This document shows positions 34,958-44,080 of a stretch of DNA of 64,000 nucleotides, in pieces. Origin of the DNA: RGIG1918 sp964570895 (GTDB lineage Bacteria; Cyanobacteriota; Vampirovibrionia; Gastranaerophilales; Gastranaerophilaceae). Under the pieces are notes generated by a model. That model ran no database searches. It was given only the letters and a program-made list of their open reading frames with translations, and had not been told where the DNA came from. Made by a program: the position numbers and the translations under genes. Within the stretch, counting starts at the first letter, position 1, and the number at the start of each line of letters is the position of its first letter. Location of the stretch: positions 20,282 through 84,281 of the forward strand of contig CAZMZD010000006.1 in the NCBI GenBank assembly GCA_964570895.1, read 5' to 3'.

Positions 34958-35719
34958 ATGAAAAAATACTTTTTAATTTTAATATTTTGCTTGATTTTTG
35001 TAAAGCTACAATGGGCGAATACATCTTTCGCCGATTTTGATAAAAACTATAAAGTTTTTGAACCTCAAACAACAGAAGAAGCAAGAAAAAACATTGAAAA
35101 CAAAAAAAATATTCTTTTCATCATTGATTTTTCAAACAGCATGAATGAGCCTATGGAAGGCACAACAAAAATTCAGCTTGCAATCAAAACAATGAAAGAA
35201 CTTTTGGCTGAAATTCCGCAAGATGTGAATGTTGGGCTTAGGATTTACGGGCACAGCAGCGGTTTTACGTATCTTATGGGTTGCACTTCATCAAAATTGT
35301 TTGTGCCACTAGGAGTCAAGAACAGAGAGGAAATTATATCTTCACTTGGAAAGGTTAACGCCGTTGGCTGGACGCCTATCACATATTCTCTAAAACAAGC
35401 GGTTCACAAGGATTTCGCAGGAATTGCAGGGCAAAAACACATAATTTTACTTACAGACGGCGGTGAAAATTGCGACGAAAGCCCTTGCACCTATTCCATA
35501 AACCTTATGCAAACAAGAGAAGATATTTCAATTGATGTAATTGCGTTTGACCTGAATGACTACGAAGCCAAAAACCAGCTCAGGTGCACTTCTTATGTGA
35601 CTCGCGGAAATTTTTATGATGCAAAAAATTCAAAAGAACTGAAAGACAGTTTGTTTGACAGTTTAAACATTGATAAATCCGTTAAAGGGCAAGTGAAGGT
35701 TAAAACATCGCCGTTTTAA
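34958..35719 (+). CDS. Secreted von Willebrand factor A-domain protein
   Basis: A 253-residue protein with a signal peptide or N-terminal anchor (hydrophobic 3-25). A VWA domain follows: the MIDAS motif FIIDFSNSMNEP (DxSxS), the Thr in GWTPITYSL and the Asp in LLTDGGENCDESPC. Paired cysteines in GCTSS and CDESPC suggest disulphides outside the cytosol. VWA proteins bind partners through a metal; the partner is unknown. A TGCTAAAAT extended -10 ends 7 nt before the ATG, so the mRNA may be leaderless. Its stop overlaps the convergent HAD gene by 4 nt. Confidence 0.8.
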   Translation: MKKYFLILIFCLIFVKLQWANTSFADFDKNYKVFEPQTTEEARKNIENKKNILFIIDFSNSMNEPMEGTTKIQLAIKTMKELLAEIPQDVNVGLRIYGHSSGFTYLMGCTSSKLFVPLGVKNREEIISSLGKVNAVGWTPITYSLKQAVHKDFAGIAGQKHIILLTDGGENCDESPCTYSINLMQTREDISIDVIAFDLNDYEAKNQLRCTSYVTRGNFYDAKNSKELKDSLFDSLNIDKSVKGQVKVKTSPF

Positions 35720-36057
35720 GATTTATACCAAGGCTTGAAATTGTTTATTTGACTTGCAAGTAAATCATAATCGCCTTCAAATTTTAAACACCTGTCATCA
35801 ATTATGAGCCATGAAAGCTCTTTTTCATTCGTTATGCTTGAAAAATATTTGTCCAAATTATTATCTTCGAGCCAAGTGCGCGCAAGAGCTTCATCGCGCG
35901 TGGTAAACAATTTGAGCTCATAATCTTTGTTTAATTTTTCAAGAAATTCAGATGTACCTTCTTTTGGCTCAGGAATTAAATTTTTATCGTAATTACCCTT
36001 ATATTCATTAAGCACGCCATCTAAATCAATCAAGATAGTTTTCTTGTAAGTTTTCAT
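35716..36057 (-). CDS. Small HAD-superfamily hydrolase
   Basis: The 113 residues carry the HAD motif I ILIDLDGVLNEY (nucleophile Asp and acid Asp), motif II region FTTRDEALARTWL and motif III LIIDDRCLKFEGD. It has almost no cap domain, so it is a minimal C0-type phosphatase acting on a small phosphate ester or macromolecular end. The substrate is unknown. It is convergent with the VWA gene and divergent from the XRE gene at 36172. Confidence 0.75.
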   Translation of the reverse strand: MKTYKKTILIDLDGVLNEYKGNYDKNLIPEPKEGTSEFLEKLNKDYELKLFTTRDEALARTWLEDNNLDKYFSSITNEKELSWLIIDDRCLKFEGDYDLLASQINNFKPWYKS

Positions 36058-36171
36058 AAATTACTCCTTTTTAAAAACTAAGTGTGGAATGCTTATTATA
36101 AAAAAATATTTGATTAAATATTGTAGAGTTTTTACAGCACCTTGATTAATCATACGCAATATGATGTAAAA

Positions 36172-36444
36172 ATGCAACAACAAGATAAAAAGACAATGGT
36201 TTTAAATAAAGCAATGGGCGAAATTGTTAAGGAACTAAGAGAGAAAAACGCCAAAAGTTCAATTAACAATTTTGCGCGCGAATACGATTTTGATAGAGGC
36301 AATTTAAGCAAACTTGAAAGAGGACAGCTAAATTGCAGGCTGCTAACTGCATGGAAATTATCAGAAGCGCTTGGCATAAAATTTTCTGATTTTGCAAAGT
36401 TGTTAGAAGAAAAACTTGGCGAAAATTTTACTTTGATTGATTAG
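36172..36444 (+). CDS. XRE-family helix-turn-helix regulator
   Basis: A 90-residue Cro/C1-type HTH (NNFAREYDFDRGNLSKLERG then LLTAWKLSEALGIKFSDFA). It binds DNA as a dimer. The start is uncertain: ATG 36172 is the first good ATG, a TTG at 36142 extends it by ten residues, and ATG 36196 is also possible; none has a strong ribosome site. A second, smaller XRE gene follows after 65 bp. Their targets are unknown. Confidence 0.75.
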   Translation: MQQQDKKTMVLNKAMGEIVKELREKNAKSSINNFAREYDFDRGNLSKLERGQLNCRLLTAWKLSEALGIKFSDFAKLLEEKLGENFTLID

Positions 36445-36509
36445 TAACAGCACATTTTCTATTGTGAAATCTCAATGAATATTTTTACACAATATTTGAT
36501 AATACTTAA

Positions 36510-36728
36510 ATGAATTATTCGCGATTGGGAAAATACATAAAAGACGAACGAATTAAGCTGGGCGTTTCATTGAATGAATTTGCACTGTCTGTTGATGTTG
36601 ACCCAGCGATATTATCCCGTATTGAAAATTTAAAACAAAATATAAAATTAAATGTGTTAGAAAAAATCGCAAACGGCTTCAAGAAAACGCCTGCACAATT
36701 TTTGAGCGATTTTGAAAAACTAAATTAA
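36510..36728 (+). CDS. Small XRE-family helix-turn-helix regulator
   Basis: The 72 residues are a single Cro/C1 HTH domain (LGKYIKDERIKLGVSLNEFA, then VDPAILSRIENLKQNIKLNV). It ends 1 nt from the convergent hisS stop. It has no partner toxin or protease nearby, so it may act alone or regulate the preceding XRE gene. There is a TATTTGATAATACTT stretch just upstream that could hold a -10 box and place it on a short-leader transcript. Confidence 0.78.
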   Translation: MNYSRLGKYIKDERIKLGVSLNEFALSVDVDPAILSRIENLKQNIKLNVLEKIANGFKKTPAQFLSDFEKLN

Positions 36729-37940
36729 TTATAGCTCTTTCTTTTGCACCTGCTCGCCTGTTTCAAGGTTTTTCACAGTATAAAACCCTTGCGCAATTTC
36801 GTCTTCGCCAATAATTACAGCGAATTTTGCAACTTTTGCAGCTTTTTCAAGTTGTTTATTAAATTTCCTTGATTTAGGGTCAAAATCGGCAGTTTTCCCG
36901 CCCTCGCGCAATTTGCAAACAGTTTTAAAGGCTTCTGTTGTATATTTTGAAACGACAAAATAATCTAATTTTTGAGGCTCAAGAGTTGGAATAAGCGAAG
37001 ACAACCTTTCGACGCCAAGCGCCCAACCAACGGCAGGAGTAGGCTCTCCGCCTAATTGACCAACAAGCCCGTCATATCTTCCGCCGCCAATCACCGCATT
37101 TTGCGAACCTAAGTTATTACTTTTAATTTCAAACACAAGTCTGTTATAATAATCCAGACCGCGAACCAAAAGCTTGTTTATGTTGTATTTTATGCCAAGA
37201 GCTGAAAGCTCATTACAAATAATTTCAAATTGCTCTCTGCACTCATCGCAAATAAAATCAGAGAAAATAACTTCTTTCACATTATCAAGCGCAAAAATCT
37301 TTTGGCATTCTTCGCATTTGCAGTCCAAAATTCTTAGCGGATTTTTTTCGTAGCGCATGTTGCAATCCGGACAAAGCTTGTCTAAATAAGGTTTTAGAAC
37401 TTCTTTTATTGCGTTTCTGTAATTATCTCTGCATTTTGAACAACCAAGAGAATTAATTTCAACTTCTAAATCATTTAGCCCTAATTTTTTCAAAATATTA
37501 ATTGCAAGCGTGATAACTTCAATATCTGTGTATGGAGAATCCGAGCCAAAAACTTCCACGCCCATTTGGTGGAATTGCCTTTGCCTTCCTGCTTGAGGGC
37601 GTTCATAGCGAAACATTGGTCCAAAATACCAAAATTTTTGAGGTGGCGAAATTCTTGAAAAACCATGCTCAATATAAGCCCTCACAACGCCTGCCGTGTT
37701 TTCAGGGCGAAGAGTTAAAGAGTTGCCATCGTGAATTTTAAAGGTATACATTTCTTTATTCACAATGTCTGTACTATCCCCAACACCGCGCGCAAAAAGC
37801 TCTGTCACCTCAAAAATCGGTGTTGAAATTTTTTGCACATTGGCAGAAGAAAAAACTTCTCTTCCTGCATTTTCTATTTTTTCGAATTTGAGCATTTGCT
37901 CATCAAATACATCTTTTGTTCCACGTTCGGCTTTAATCAT
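36729..37940 (-). CDS. hisS: Histidine--tRNA ligase
   Basis: Class II synthetase charging tRNA-His. The 403 residues show motif 1 (FSSANVQKISTPIFE), motif 2 (FRYERPQAGRQRQFHQMGVE), the histidine-specific LLVRGLDYYNRLVFE and AVIGGGRYDGLV, and motif 3 (PAVGWALGVERL). Four CxxC/CxxCxx pairs in the insertion (CPDC, CKCEEC, CDEC) suggest a zinc site. The anticodon domain at the C-terminus is somewhat short. It is co-directional with ald and pyrF upstream, starting directly after the ald stop. Confidence 0.96.
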   Translation of the reverse strand: MIKAERGTKDVFDEQMLKFEKIENAGREVFSSANVQKISTPIFEVTELFARGVGDSTDIVNKEMYTFKIHDGNSLTLRPENTAGVVRAYIEHGFSRISPPQKFWYFGPMFRYERPQAGRQRQFHQMGVEVFGSDSPYTDIEVITLAINILKKLGLNDLEVEINSLGCSKCRDNYRNAIKEVLKPYLDKLCPDCNMRYEKNPLRILDCKCEECQKIFALDNVKEVIFSDFICDECREQFEIICNELSALGIKYNINKLLVRGLDYYNRLVFEIKSNNLGSQNAVIGGGRYDGLVGQLGGEPTPAVGWALGVERLSSLIPTLEPQKLDYFVVSKYTTEAFKTVCKLREGGKTADFDPKSRKFNKQLEKAAKVAKFAVIIGEDEIAQGFYTVKNLETGEQVQKKEL

Positions 37941-39065
37941 CTAAAATCCCACTATCATTGAAAGTTCTGTATGTTCTTTTTCTAAAATGTTTGCTAATTT
38001 TTCGCTTGTAACCATTCCATTAAATGTTGAAACGCCCGTTGCAAAAACTTCATTTTTCTTAATTGCAGAAATTATACCTTCTTCGCAAATTTGGTGCAAG
38101 TAAGGAAACATTGCATAAGAAAACGCAAGAGAAGCTGTTTTCGGCACTGTCGAAGGCACATTTGGCACAGCATAGTGCAAAACGCCATATTTTTCATAAA
38201 TCGGGTTTTCATGTGTTGTAATTCTATCTATTGTTTCAATTACGCCGCCTTGGTCAATTGCCACGTCCATAACAACAGAGCCTTTTTTCATTTGTTTTAC
38301 AATATCTGCCGTCACAAGTTTTGGCATTTTGCCTTGTGCATAAACCGCGCCGATTAAAATATCAGCGTCGCGCGCTTCGCGGGCAATTGTCATAGGGTTA
38401 GAGTAGAAAGTTTTAACTCCGCCATTAAATGCAAGGTCAATTTTTGCAAGTTTTTTATGATTAACATCAAGGACAGAAACATCTGCGCCCATGCCATGCG
38501 CCACTTTGGCAGCGTTAAGCCCAACTGTTCCGCCCCCGATAATAACAACTTTACCCGCAGGAACCCCAGGAACACCGCCAAGCAAAATGCCTGAACCGCC
38601 CATTGTGCGCTCTAAAAATTTTGCGCCCGCTTGAATTGCAATGCGCCCTGCAACCTGTGACATTGGGCTCAAAATTGGCCTTTCGCCATTTTTTGTGTGT
38701 ATTGTTTCAAGGGAAACCGAGCAAACTTTTCTCTTTAAAAGTTCCTCTGCGAGCTGTTTTTCATTATCTAAGTGCAAATAACCAAGAAGCACATGCTTTG
38801 AATTAAAAAATTTATATTCTGCAATTTGAGGTTCTTTAATTTTGAGCACATAAGTTGCTCTTGACCATAATTCTTCAGGTGTTGAAACAATTTCTGCGCC
38901 AGCTTTTTCATATTCTTCGTTCGAAAAACCGGCAAGAAGCCCTGCATCTTTTTCAACAAGCACCCCTCTTTCTTCTTTAGGGAGCATGCCAATTACATCA
39001 GGAGTTAATGAAACCCTTGTTTCGCCTGCTTTTAATTCTTTTGGAACGCCAAAAAATTTAACCAT
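37941..39065 (-). CDS. ald: Alanine dehydrogenase
   Basis: Interconverts alanine with pyruvate plus ammonia using NAD. The 374 residues match Ald length. Motifs seen are the N-terminal GVPKELKAGETRVSLTP, KIKEPQ, the substrate-site SMETIHTKNG-like SLETIHTKNG, the Rossmann GGGTVGLNAAKVAHGMGADV, and VMDVAIDQGG near the active Asp. It sits between pyrF and hisS in a tight minus-strand run (7-nt and 0-nt spacers). It fits amino-acid fermentation or nitrogen assimilation. Confidence 0.94.
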   Translation of the reverse strand: MVKFFGVPKELKAGETRVSLTPDVIGMLPKEERGVLVEKDAGLLAGFSNEEYEKAGAEIVSTPEELWSRATYVLKIKEPQIAEYKFFNSKHVLLGYLHLDNEKQLAEELLKRKVCSVSLETIHTKNGERPILSPMSQVAGRIAIQAGAKFLERTMGGSGILLGGVPGVPAGKVVIIGGGTVGLNAAKVAHGMGADVSVLDVNHKKLAKIDLAFNGGVKTFYSNPMTIAREARDADILIGAVYAQGKMPKLVTADIVKQMKKGSVVMDVAIDQGGVIETIDRITTHENPIYEKYGVLHYAVPNVPSTVPKTASLAFSYAMFPYLHQICEEGIISAIKKNEVFATGVSTFNGMVTSEKLANILEKEHTELSMIVGF

Positions 39066-39072
39066 TCTAACC

Positions 39073-39837
39073 TCAATTTAATTTAACATAAGTGCCTGCA
39101 AGAGCGTCTTCAATTTCATCTATGATTAATTGAATTGCGTCAATTTTATTTTCAGCTTTTGTGACAGGGCGCCCAATAACCATATAGTCAATTCCTGCAT
39201 TTATCGCGTCAGCAGGTGTCACAACTCGAACCTGATCATCCACAACAGACCAAGTCGGGCGAATTGCAGGGCACACAATAATAAAATCTTCGCCGCAAAT
39301 TTTTCTGATTTGAGCAGCTTCTGAAGCAGAAGCAACAACGCCTGAAAGGCAAGCTTCATTTGCAATTTTTGCAAGAGAAGCAACATAATCATCAATATTT
39401 AATTCTACGCTTAATTCTTGGTTTAAAGTTCTTTGCCCAAAGCTTGAAAGCAAAGTCACGCCCAGAATTGTCGGCTTATCTTTTTCTAAAGTTTTTGCCA
39501 CCTCATTACAGTATTTAACTGTCGAAGTGAGCATTTTAGAACCACCTTTAATGTGGATGTCGAAAAAATCTATGTCATTTTTAATTAAATTCGCACTAGC
39601 GCGCGCAACAGTGTTTGGAATATCGTGAAATTTACCGTCAAAAAAGACTCTTCCACCTTCTTCATGTATCATTTTAACAACTTCATACCCACATGAAGTG
39701 AAAAGTTGCAAACCAACTTTAAAAAACCCAACATAGTCTTTAAGCTCACGCACAAGCTCTCTTGCAACTTCAAATTCATCTACATCAAGAGCCAATATTA
39801 TACGTTCTTTTGCACTCGCCGGTTTGTTAACTATCAT
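39073..39837 (-). CDS. pyrF: Orotidine 5'-phosphate decarboxylase
   Basis: Last step of UMP synthesis. The 254 residues contain ILALDVDEF, the catalytic Lys/Asp network FFDGKFHDIPNTVARA, FDIHIKGG and the phosphate-gripping end DYMVIGRPVTKAENK. This is the standard short OMP decarboxylase, without fused PyrE. It leads the pyrF-ald-hisS transcript; the divergent secreted-protein gene at 39971 lies 133 bp away. Confidence 0.94.
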   Translation of the reverse strand: MIVNKPASAKERIILALDVDEFEVARELVRELKDYVGFFKVGLQLFTSCGYEVVKMIHEEGGRVFFDGKFHDIPNTVARASANLIKNDIDFFDIHIKGGSKMLTSTVKYCNEVAKTLEKDKPTILGVTLLSSFGQRTLNQELSVELNIDDYVASLAKIANEACLSGVVASASEAAQIRKICGEDFIIVCPAIRPTWSVVDDQVRVVTPADAINAGIDYMVIGRPVTKAENKIDAIQLIIDEIEDALAGTYVKLN

Positions 39838-39970
39838 ATCTTTATTCCATACATTCTATATCGTTCGACAAAACAAAATTCTATCACTTGAAGCCCTATT
39901 TTGCAAATCGTTAAGATGATATTAAGTAAATAATTTGATTTGAAAACAAAATGCATATTATAATTATATT

Positions 39971-41092
39971 ATGGGGAAGTTTGAACAAAAAATCGTTTCA
40001 TTTTTTATAATATTTTCACTTTTTATGCCGCAAATTGCACTTGCAAACAATTTGAAAGGTAAAGTCGAACAAACGGAAACTAAGCAAGAAGAGCTTGACG
40101 AAAAGCTTTTCACAGGTGAAGTTGAAAAATTAAATCAAGTAAAAACAATTAAAATGACCGTTTCGCAAGTTTTAAGCTCCGGCTACACTCTTGAAGGCGA
40201 CGAATTTTTTGCTGAAATTTCACAAAATGTTGAATCTGATAAAGGTATCATTGTGCCGACGGGAACAATAGTTCACGGAAGCGTTGCAAGAATTGTTGAG
40301 CCTAAAAATTTCGGAAGAGATGGCTATATTCTTCTTGATTTTGATTATTTAATCACCCCTGACGGAAGAGAAGTGCCAATCAAAGGCAAAGTTTCCACAA
40401 AAGAAAACTTAGCGCTTGGAACTGCAAAAGCAGTGGCAGAACATGCGGGCTACACTCTCGCGGGCGGCGTTGTTGGCGGTTTTGTGGCACTTAATTTATT
40501 TGGCGCAGAAGCAGCAATTGCCTCTCAAGGTTACACAATCGCAGGCGGAGCAGCCGTTGGCGGCGTTCTTGGGCTTAGCGCCGCAATGATGAGAAAAGGC
40601 GAAGGAGTGCTTATAAAGCCGGGGGATGAGATAAAAATTGACATTCTATCAGACACTGCCATGCCGGTATTTAGAAAAGACGCATTCAAACAAGAAGAGC
40701 TGTTTTTGGAAGGGCTTGAAGTTCGGATAAATAACATTGTATATTCAAAAGACCCTTTTGGCGGAGATAATTTTATAACAATTTCTCTCGGGATATTTAA
40801 TAATACGGATAATTTCTTTTCGACTTTCGACATAGCGCTTATGTCTGAAACTCATCACGTATACTTCCCTTCTCCATTTGGCGATACATCTCTTTGGTTC
40901 AAAACAATAAACCCCGGGGAAAGAGCAGTCGGCAAACTTTCGTTCTGTGTTGATGATAAGAAAAAAAATCATTGGCTTGTTTTCTACGATAAACGAACAA
41001 AAAAACCTCTTGCAAAATATTCAATTACAAACGCAGAGCAAAAATTAAAAGATTTAAAAAACAATAAAAAGAAAAAGAAGAAAAACCGTTAA
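39971..41092 (+). CDS. Secreted protein of unknown function with glycine-rich centre
   Basis: The 373 residues begin with a signal peptide (SFFIIFSLFMPQIALA, cleavage after ALA). A beta-rich domain follows (~50-155, with FAEISQNVESDKGIIVPTGT, reminiscent of VirB10/TrbI-type beta-barrel segments). Then come a glycine/alanine hydrophobic stretch (YTLAGGVVGGFVALNLF), another beta domain (~235-350) and a very basic Lys-rich tail. No family is assigned. A TATAAT box ends 6 nt before the ATG, so its mRNA is likely leaderless. Confidence 0.6.
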   Translation: MGKFEQKIVSFFIIFSLFMPQIALANNLKGKVEQTETKQEELDEKLFTGEVEKLNQVKTIKMTVSQVLSSGYTLEGDEFFAEISQNVESDKGIIVPTGTIVHGSVARIVEPKNFGRDGYILLDFDYLITPDGREVPIKGKVSTKENLALGTAKAVAEHAGYTLAGGVVGGFVALNLFGAEAAIASQGYTIAGGAAVGGVLGLSAAMMRKGEGVLIKPGDEIKIDILSDTAMPVFRKDAFKQEELFLEGLEVRINNIVYSKDPFGGDNFITISLGIFNNTDNFFSTFDIALMSETHHVYFPSPFGDTSLWFKTINPGERAVGKLSFCVDDKKKNHWLVFYDKRTKKPLAKYSITNAEQKLKDLKNNKKKKKKNR

Positions 41093-41184
41093 AGTTCGCT
41101 GTCGCCGTACACTTGGCATGTTATATATTTTTTATATACAAAGTATGTAAAGATATGTAACAAAAATAAATAAATTTGAAATTG

Positions 41185-41201
41185 AGTATTTCGAAAATAC
41201 T
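41185..41201 (+). promoter_or_regulatory. Palindromic operator-like site before 41237
   Basis: AGTATTT-CGA-AAATACT, a perfect 7-bp inverted repeat. It lies between a TTGAAA (-35-like, 41176-41181) and an AT-rich -10 region, a typical repressor position. Confidence 0.4.
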
Positions 41202-41236
41202 TTATATCTATGTAAGTATTAAACAAGGGTTTCAAA

Positions 41237-42076
41237 ATGTCACTTTCAATCAGCGAAATTTTAAATAGCATTTCAAACCAAACGGGCACACAAGTTTCTA
41301 AAAAAAGTGCTGCTCAAGATAATGAATTTGTATTTGAATTTGAAGGCTTAGAATACACTTACGAATCAAAAGCAGCTTTTATGGAAGATATTAAAGATGG
41401 TACAATTGATGATGGCAAAGTTAGCTTTATAGCAAAATGTGAAAAATTTGCAAAAGATCTTCCTTTAGTAGGCGGGCTTTTTGAAAAATACGACAGAACT
41501 CACGAAGGCGAAACTGAAAGCGAAGCTTTACAAGAAACCGAAATTGCAGAAGCATCAAAAGATATCAATAGCGCAAACCAATTAAGCAAAAGCGCAGAAC
41601 AAAATATCGACGGTATCGATGAAAGCGCTCAAAAAGCAGATGAAGATTCTTCAGATGACAAAGAACTTATCAACGAAAAAAATAAAGAAATTGCAAAACT
41701 TAAAGAAGAAATAAAACAATACGAAAAAGAACAAAAAGCAGCTCAAGAAGAAGAACTTGCAAAAGCAGTTGACAAAGCTGAAAAAGAATATGACCCTGAA
41801 AAACACGGCGACAACAAAGAAGCATACATCAACAAACAAGTTGCAGGTATCATTGACTCAAGCAAAACTCAATCAACTGAATTACAAGACCAATTAAAAT
41901 CTTTAGAAACAGATGTTAAAGACTTATTCAGCAAAATTGCAAACAGAAATAAAATCAGCAGACAAAACAGCTTCACAAAATTAAATATGAATGTTCAAAA
42001 CACACTCAACACAAGCACCGCAGCAGAAGCAGAAGACTACAAAAAAGCAATTACAAACTTAAGCGTAGCAGCATAA
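41237..42076 (+). CDS. Acidic helical protein of unknown function
   Basis: The 279 residues have a globular N-terminus (MSLSISEILNSISNQTG; FEFEGLEYTYESKAAFMED). A long Glu/Lys-rich helical region (~115-185), probably coiled coil, and a helical C-terminus follow. No signal peptide or known motif is seen. The coding sequence is clean (AAGGG site, codon use like its neighbours) and it is followed by a strong terminator, so it is a real, probably abundant monocistronic gene. It may be secreted by an unknown route or serve as a cytosolic scaffold. Confidence 0.6.
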   Translation: MSLSISEILNSISNQTGTQVSKKSAAQDNEFVFEFEGLEYTYESKAAFMEDIKDGTIDDGKVSFIAKCEKFAKDLPLVGGLFEKYDRTHEGETESEALQETEIAEASKDINSANQLSKSAEQNIDGIDESAQKADEDSSDDKELINEKNKEIAKLKEEIKQYEKEQKAAQEEELAKAVDKAEKEYDPEKHGDNKEAYINKQVAGIIDSSKTQSTELQDQLKSLETDVKDLFSKIANRNKISRQNSFTKLNMNVQNTLNTSTAAEAEDYKKAITNLSVAA

Positions 42077-42130
42077 TAAAACGAAGAGAAAGTAAACTAT
42101 TAGAGAAAATAAAAAAGGAAAAAGAGAATC

Positions 42131-42160
42131 AAAAAGACCCCGCCAACTAGGGGTCTTTTT
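42131..42160 (+). terminator. Intrinsic terminator after 41237-42076
   Basis: AAAAAGACCCC-GCCAACTA-GGGGTCTTTTT: 11-bp stem, 8-nt loop and T-run. Confidence 0.9.
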
Positions 42161-42215
42161 TAATTAGCCTAAATATGCAAGGTGCAAAAAAGAGTTTAAG
42201 TGATAATATGATTTT

Positions 42216-43469
42216 ATGCTAAATCTTGCAAAAAAAAGAGAAGAATTAACTCTCGACGACATTATAAATTATTATAAAAGTGCCTGCAAGGCGCCTGAAA
42301 ATAAAAAAATCGGGCTTGAATATGAAAGAATTTCCCTACATGCGCAAACCCTAAAAACAATTGACCCTGAATTAATGTCAAAAACTATTGAAGAATTTGC
42401 CAAAAGATATGGTTGGGGAATTTTGTATGACGAAAGCACGGTTCTTGGCGCAATAAAAGACGGAACAAGCATTTCTCTTGAGCCTGCAGGGCAATTTGAA
42501 ATATCTTATCAGCCTGAGGATTCTATAAAAAACATTGAAGATGGAGTTTCAGAAATTATTTCAGATTTCGATAAGCTCGCAAAAGCAAACAATATAGCGT
42601 TTCTTGAAAAAGGGCTCACCCCATATTCCACCCACCCTGAAATTAAAATTTTAAAGAAAAACAGATATTTAATTATGGCCGAGTATTTGAAAGAGCAAGG
42701 CTCTCTTGCGCCTGCAATGATGAGAGAAACGGCAGGAATACAAGTTAATTGCGATTATTCGAGCGAAGAAAATGCTATTTTTCAATTAAAATTTTTAAAT
42801 AAAATTATGCCTTTTATGACGGCACTTTGCGCAAATTCAAACATAAGAGGAGGTATTGATACAAACTATAAAAGCTATCGGGCGCTCGTTTGGAAATATA
42901 CGGATAGTGCCCGTGCCGGCACTTTCTACAACGATATTTTAGATGGCGCAACAGGTTTTGCAGACTATATTAAAAAAATAATCGACGTGCCGATGTTGTT
43001 TATTGAAAGAAACAATAAAAAGATTTTAATAAACGGTGAAATTTCCTTTAGAGAATTTTTAGAAAATGGCTTTATGGGAGAACGCGCAACGCTTGCTGAT
43101 TATCTTTTGCACTCAAGCCTGACTTTTGGAGATATAAGGCTTAAAAATTCAATCGAGATAAGAAACCACGACTCAAACTCTTTAGATGTTGCGCTTGGGC
43201 TTTGCGCCTTTTACAAAGGACTTTTAAAAAACGAAGATGAAATTAAAAAATTATATGAAAATTTCTCTGATGTAACATTTGAAGATATTGAAAAATATGG
43301 TTTTGACTGCGCGAAATATGGGCTTGATTTTAAACTTAGCGGAAAAATTAAAGAAAAATTTAAAAACGCGCGCGAAATTGTTAATTTTTTAATAAATCAA
43401 GCAGAAAATAACCTAGATGACACTGAAAAACACTATCTTGAAAGTTTGAAAAAATTATGCAACAGTTAA
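42216..43469 (+). CDS. Glutamate--cysteine ligase, plant/proteobacterial GCS2-type
   Basis: The 417-residue ligase belongs to the GCS2 family (first step of glutathione synthesis, or a related gamma-glutamyl ligation). Seen are IGLEYERISL (metal-binding Glu pair), SISLEPAGQFEISYQP (typical LEPGGQxE block), MMRETAGIQVNCDYSSE, GIDTNYKSYR and RNHDSNSLDVALGL. A GATAAT box ends 8 nt before the ATG and no ribosome site is visible, so it may be leaderless. Its 3' end overlaps queH by 13 nt. No gshB is in view, so the final product is not certain. Confidence 0.85.
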   Translation: MLNLAKKREELTLDDIINYYKSACKAPENKKIGLEYERISLHAQTLKTIDPELMSKTIEEFAKRYGWGILYDESTVLGAIKDGTSISLEPAGQFEISYQPEDSIKNIEDGVSEIISDFDKLAKANNIAFLEKGLTPYSTHPEIKILKKNRYLIMAEYLKEQGSLAPAMMRETAGIQVNCDYSSEENAIFQLKFLNKIMPFMTALCANSNIRGGIDTNYKSYRALVWKYTDSARAGTFYNDILDGATGFADYIKKIIDVPMLFIERNNKKILINGEISFREFLENGFMGERATLADYLLHSSLTFGDIRLKNSIEIRNHDSNSLDVALGLCAFYKGLLKNEDEIKKLYENFSDVTFEDIEKYGFDCAKYGLDFKLSGKIKEKFKNAREIVNFLINQAENNLDDTEKHYLESLKKLCNS

Positions 43470-44026
43470 ACTCAAAAAAAATATTGCTTCACACATGCTG
43501 CGCACCTTGCTTTGCATATCCTTCAATTATGCTTCGCGACGAAGGATACGAAGTTATTTCATATTTTTATAACCCTAATATTTCTGAATTTGGCGAATAT
43601 GAAAAAAGAAGGGAAGAGTTAAAAAAATATTGCGAAAAAGAAGGTTTTGAAGTGATTTTTGAGCCTTGGCAAAATGAAGATTTTATCGCGCAAACAAAAG
43701 GGCTAGAGCAAGAACCGGAAAAAGGCGCAAGGTGCACAAAATGTTTTGAATTAAGGCTTACCCAAACTGCCAAAAAAGCGCACTCTCTTGGCATTTTAAA
43801 TTTTTCAACAACGCTCACCGTAAGCCCGCATAAAATCTCAAAACAAATATTTAAAGAAGGCGAGCGGGTGCAATTATTATTTGAAAATAAAGTGATTTTT
43901 ATGCCGTTTGATTTTAAGAAAAAAGACGGGTTTAAAAAATCGAATGAAATTGCGAAAAGAGAAAATATGTATCGCCAAAATTATTGCGGTTGCGTTTTTT
44001 CAAAGAACGCGAGTTTGATTAGATAA
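43457..44026 (+). CDS. queH: Epoxyqueuosine reductase QueH
   Basis: Final step of queuosine tRNA modification: reduction of epoxyqueuosine. The 189 residues have the QueH (formerly DUF208) signature: LLHTCCAPCFAY, RCTKCFELRLTQTAKKA, the FSTTLTVSPHK block, FDFKKKDGFKKSNEIAKREN and YRQNYCGCVFS. The cysteine clusters bind iron-sulphur and iron. It overlaps the preceding ligase gene by 13 nt, implying translational coupling without an obvious functional link. Confidence 0.93.
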   Translation: MQQLNSKKILLHTCCAPCFAYPSIMLRDEGYEVISYFYNPNISEFGEYEKRREELKKYCEKEGFEVIFEPWQNEDFIAQTKGLEQEPEKGARCTKCFELRLTQTAKKAHSLGILNFSTTLTVSPHKISKQIFKEGERVQLLFENKVIFMPFDFKKKDGFKKSNEIAKRENMYRQNYCGCVFSKNASLIR

Positions 44027-44080
44027 ACTTAAGCAAAAAATTTTAAATGCGCAAGCACCATCGAACTTAGCTGTGCAAAA

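Noticed and set aside
36142..36728. Two adjacent XRE genes as a toxin-antitoxin pair
   Set aside because: Both are DNA-binding domains only; no toxin-like partner is next to either.
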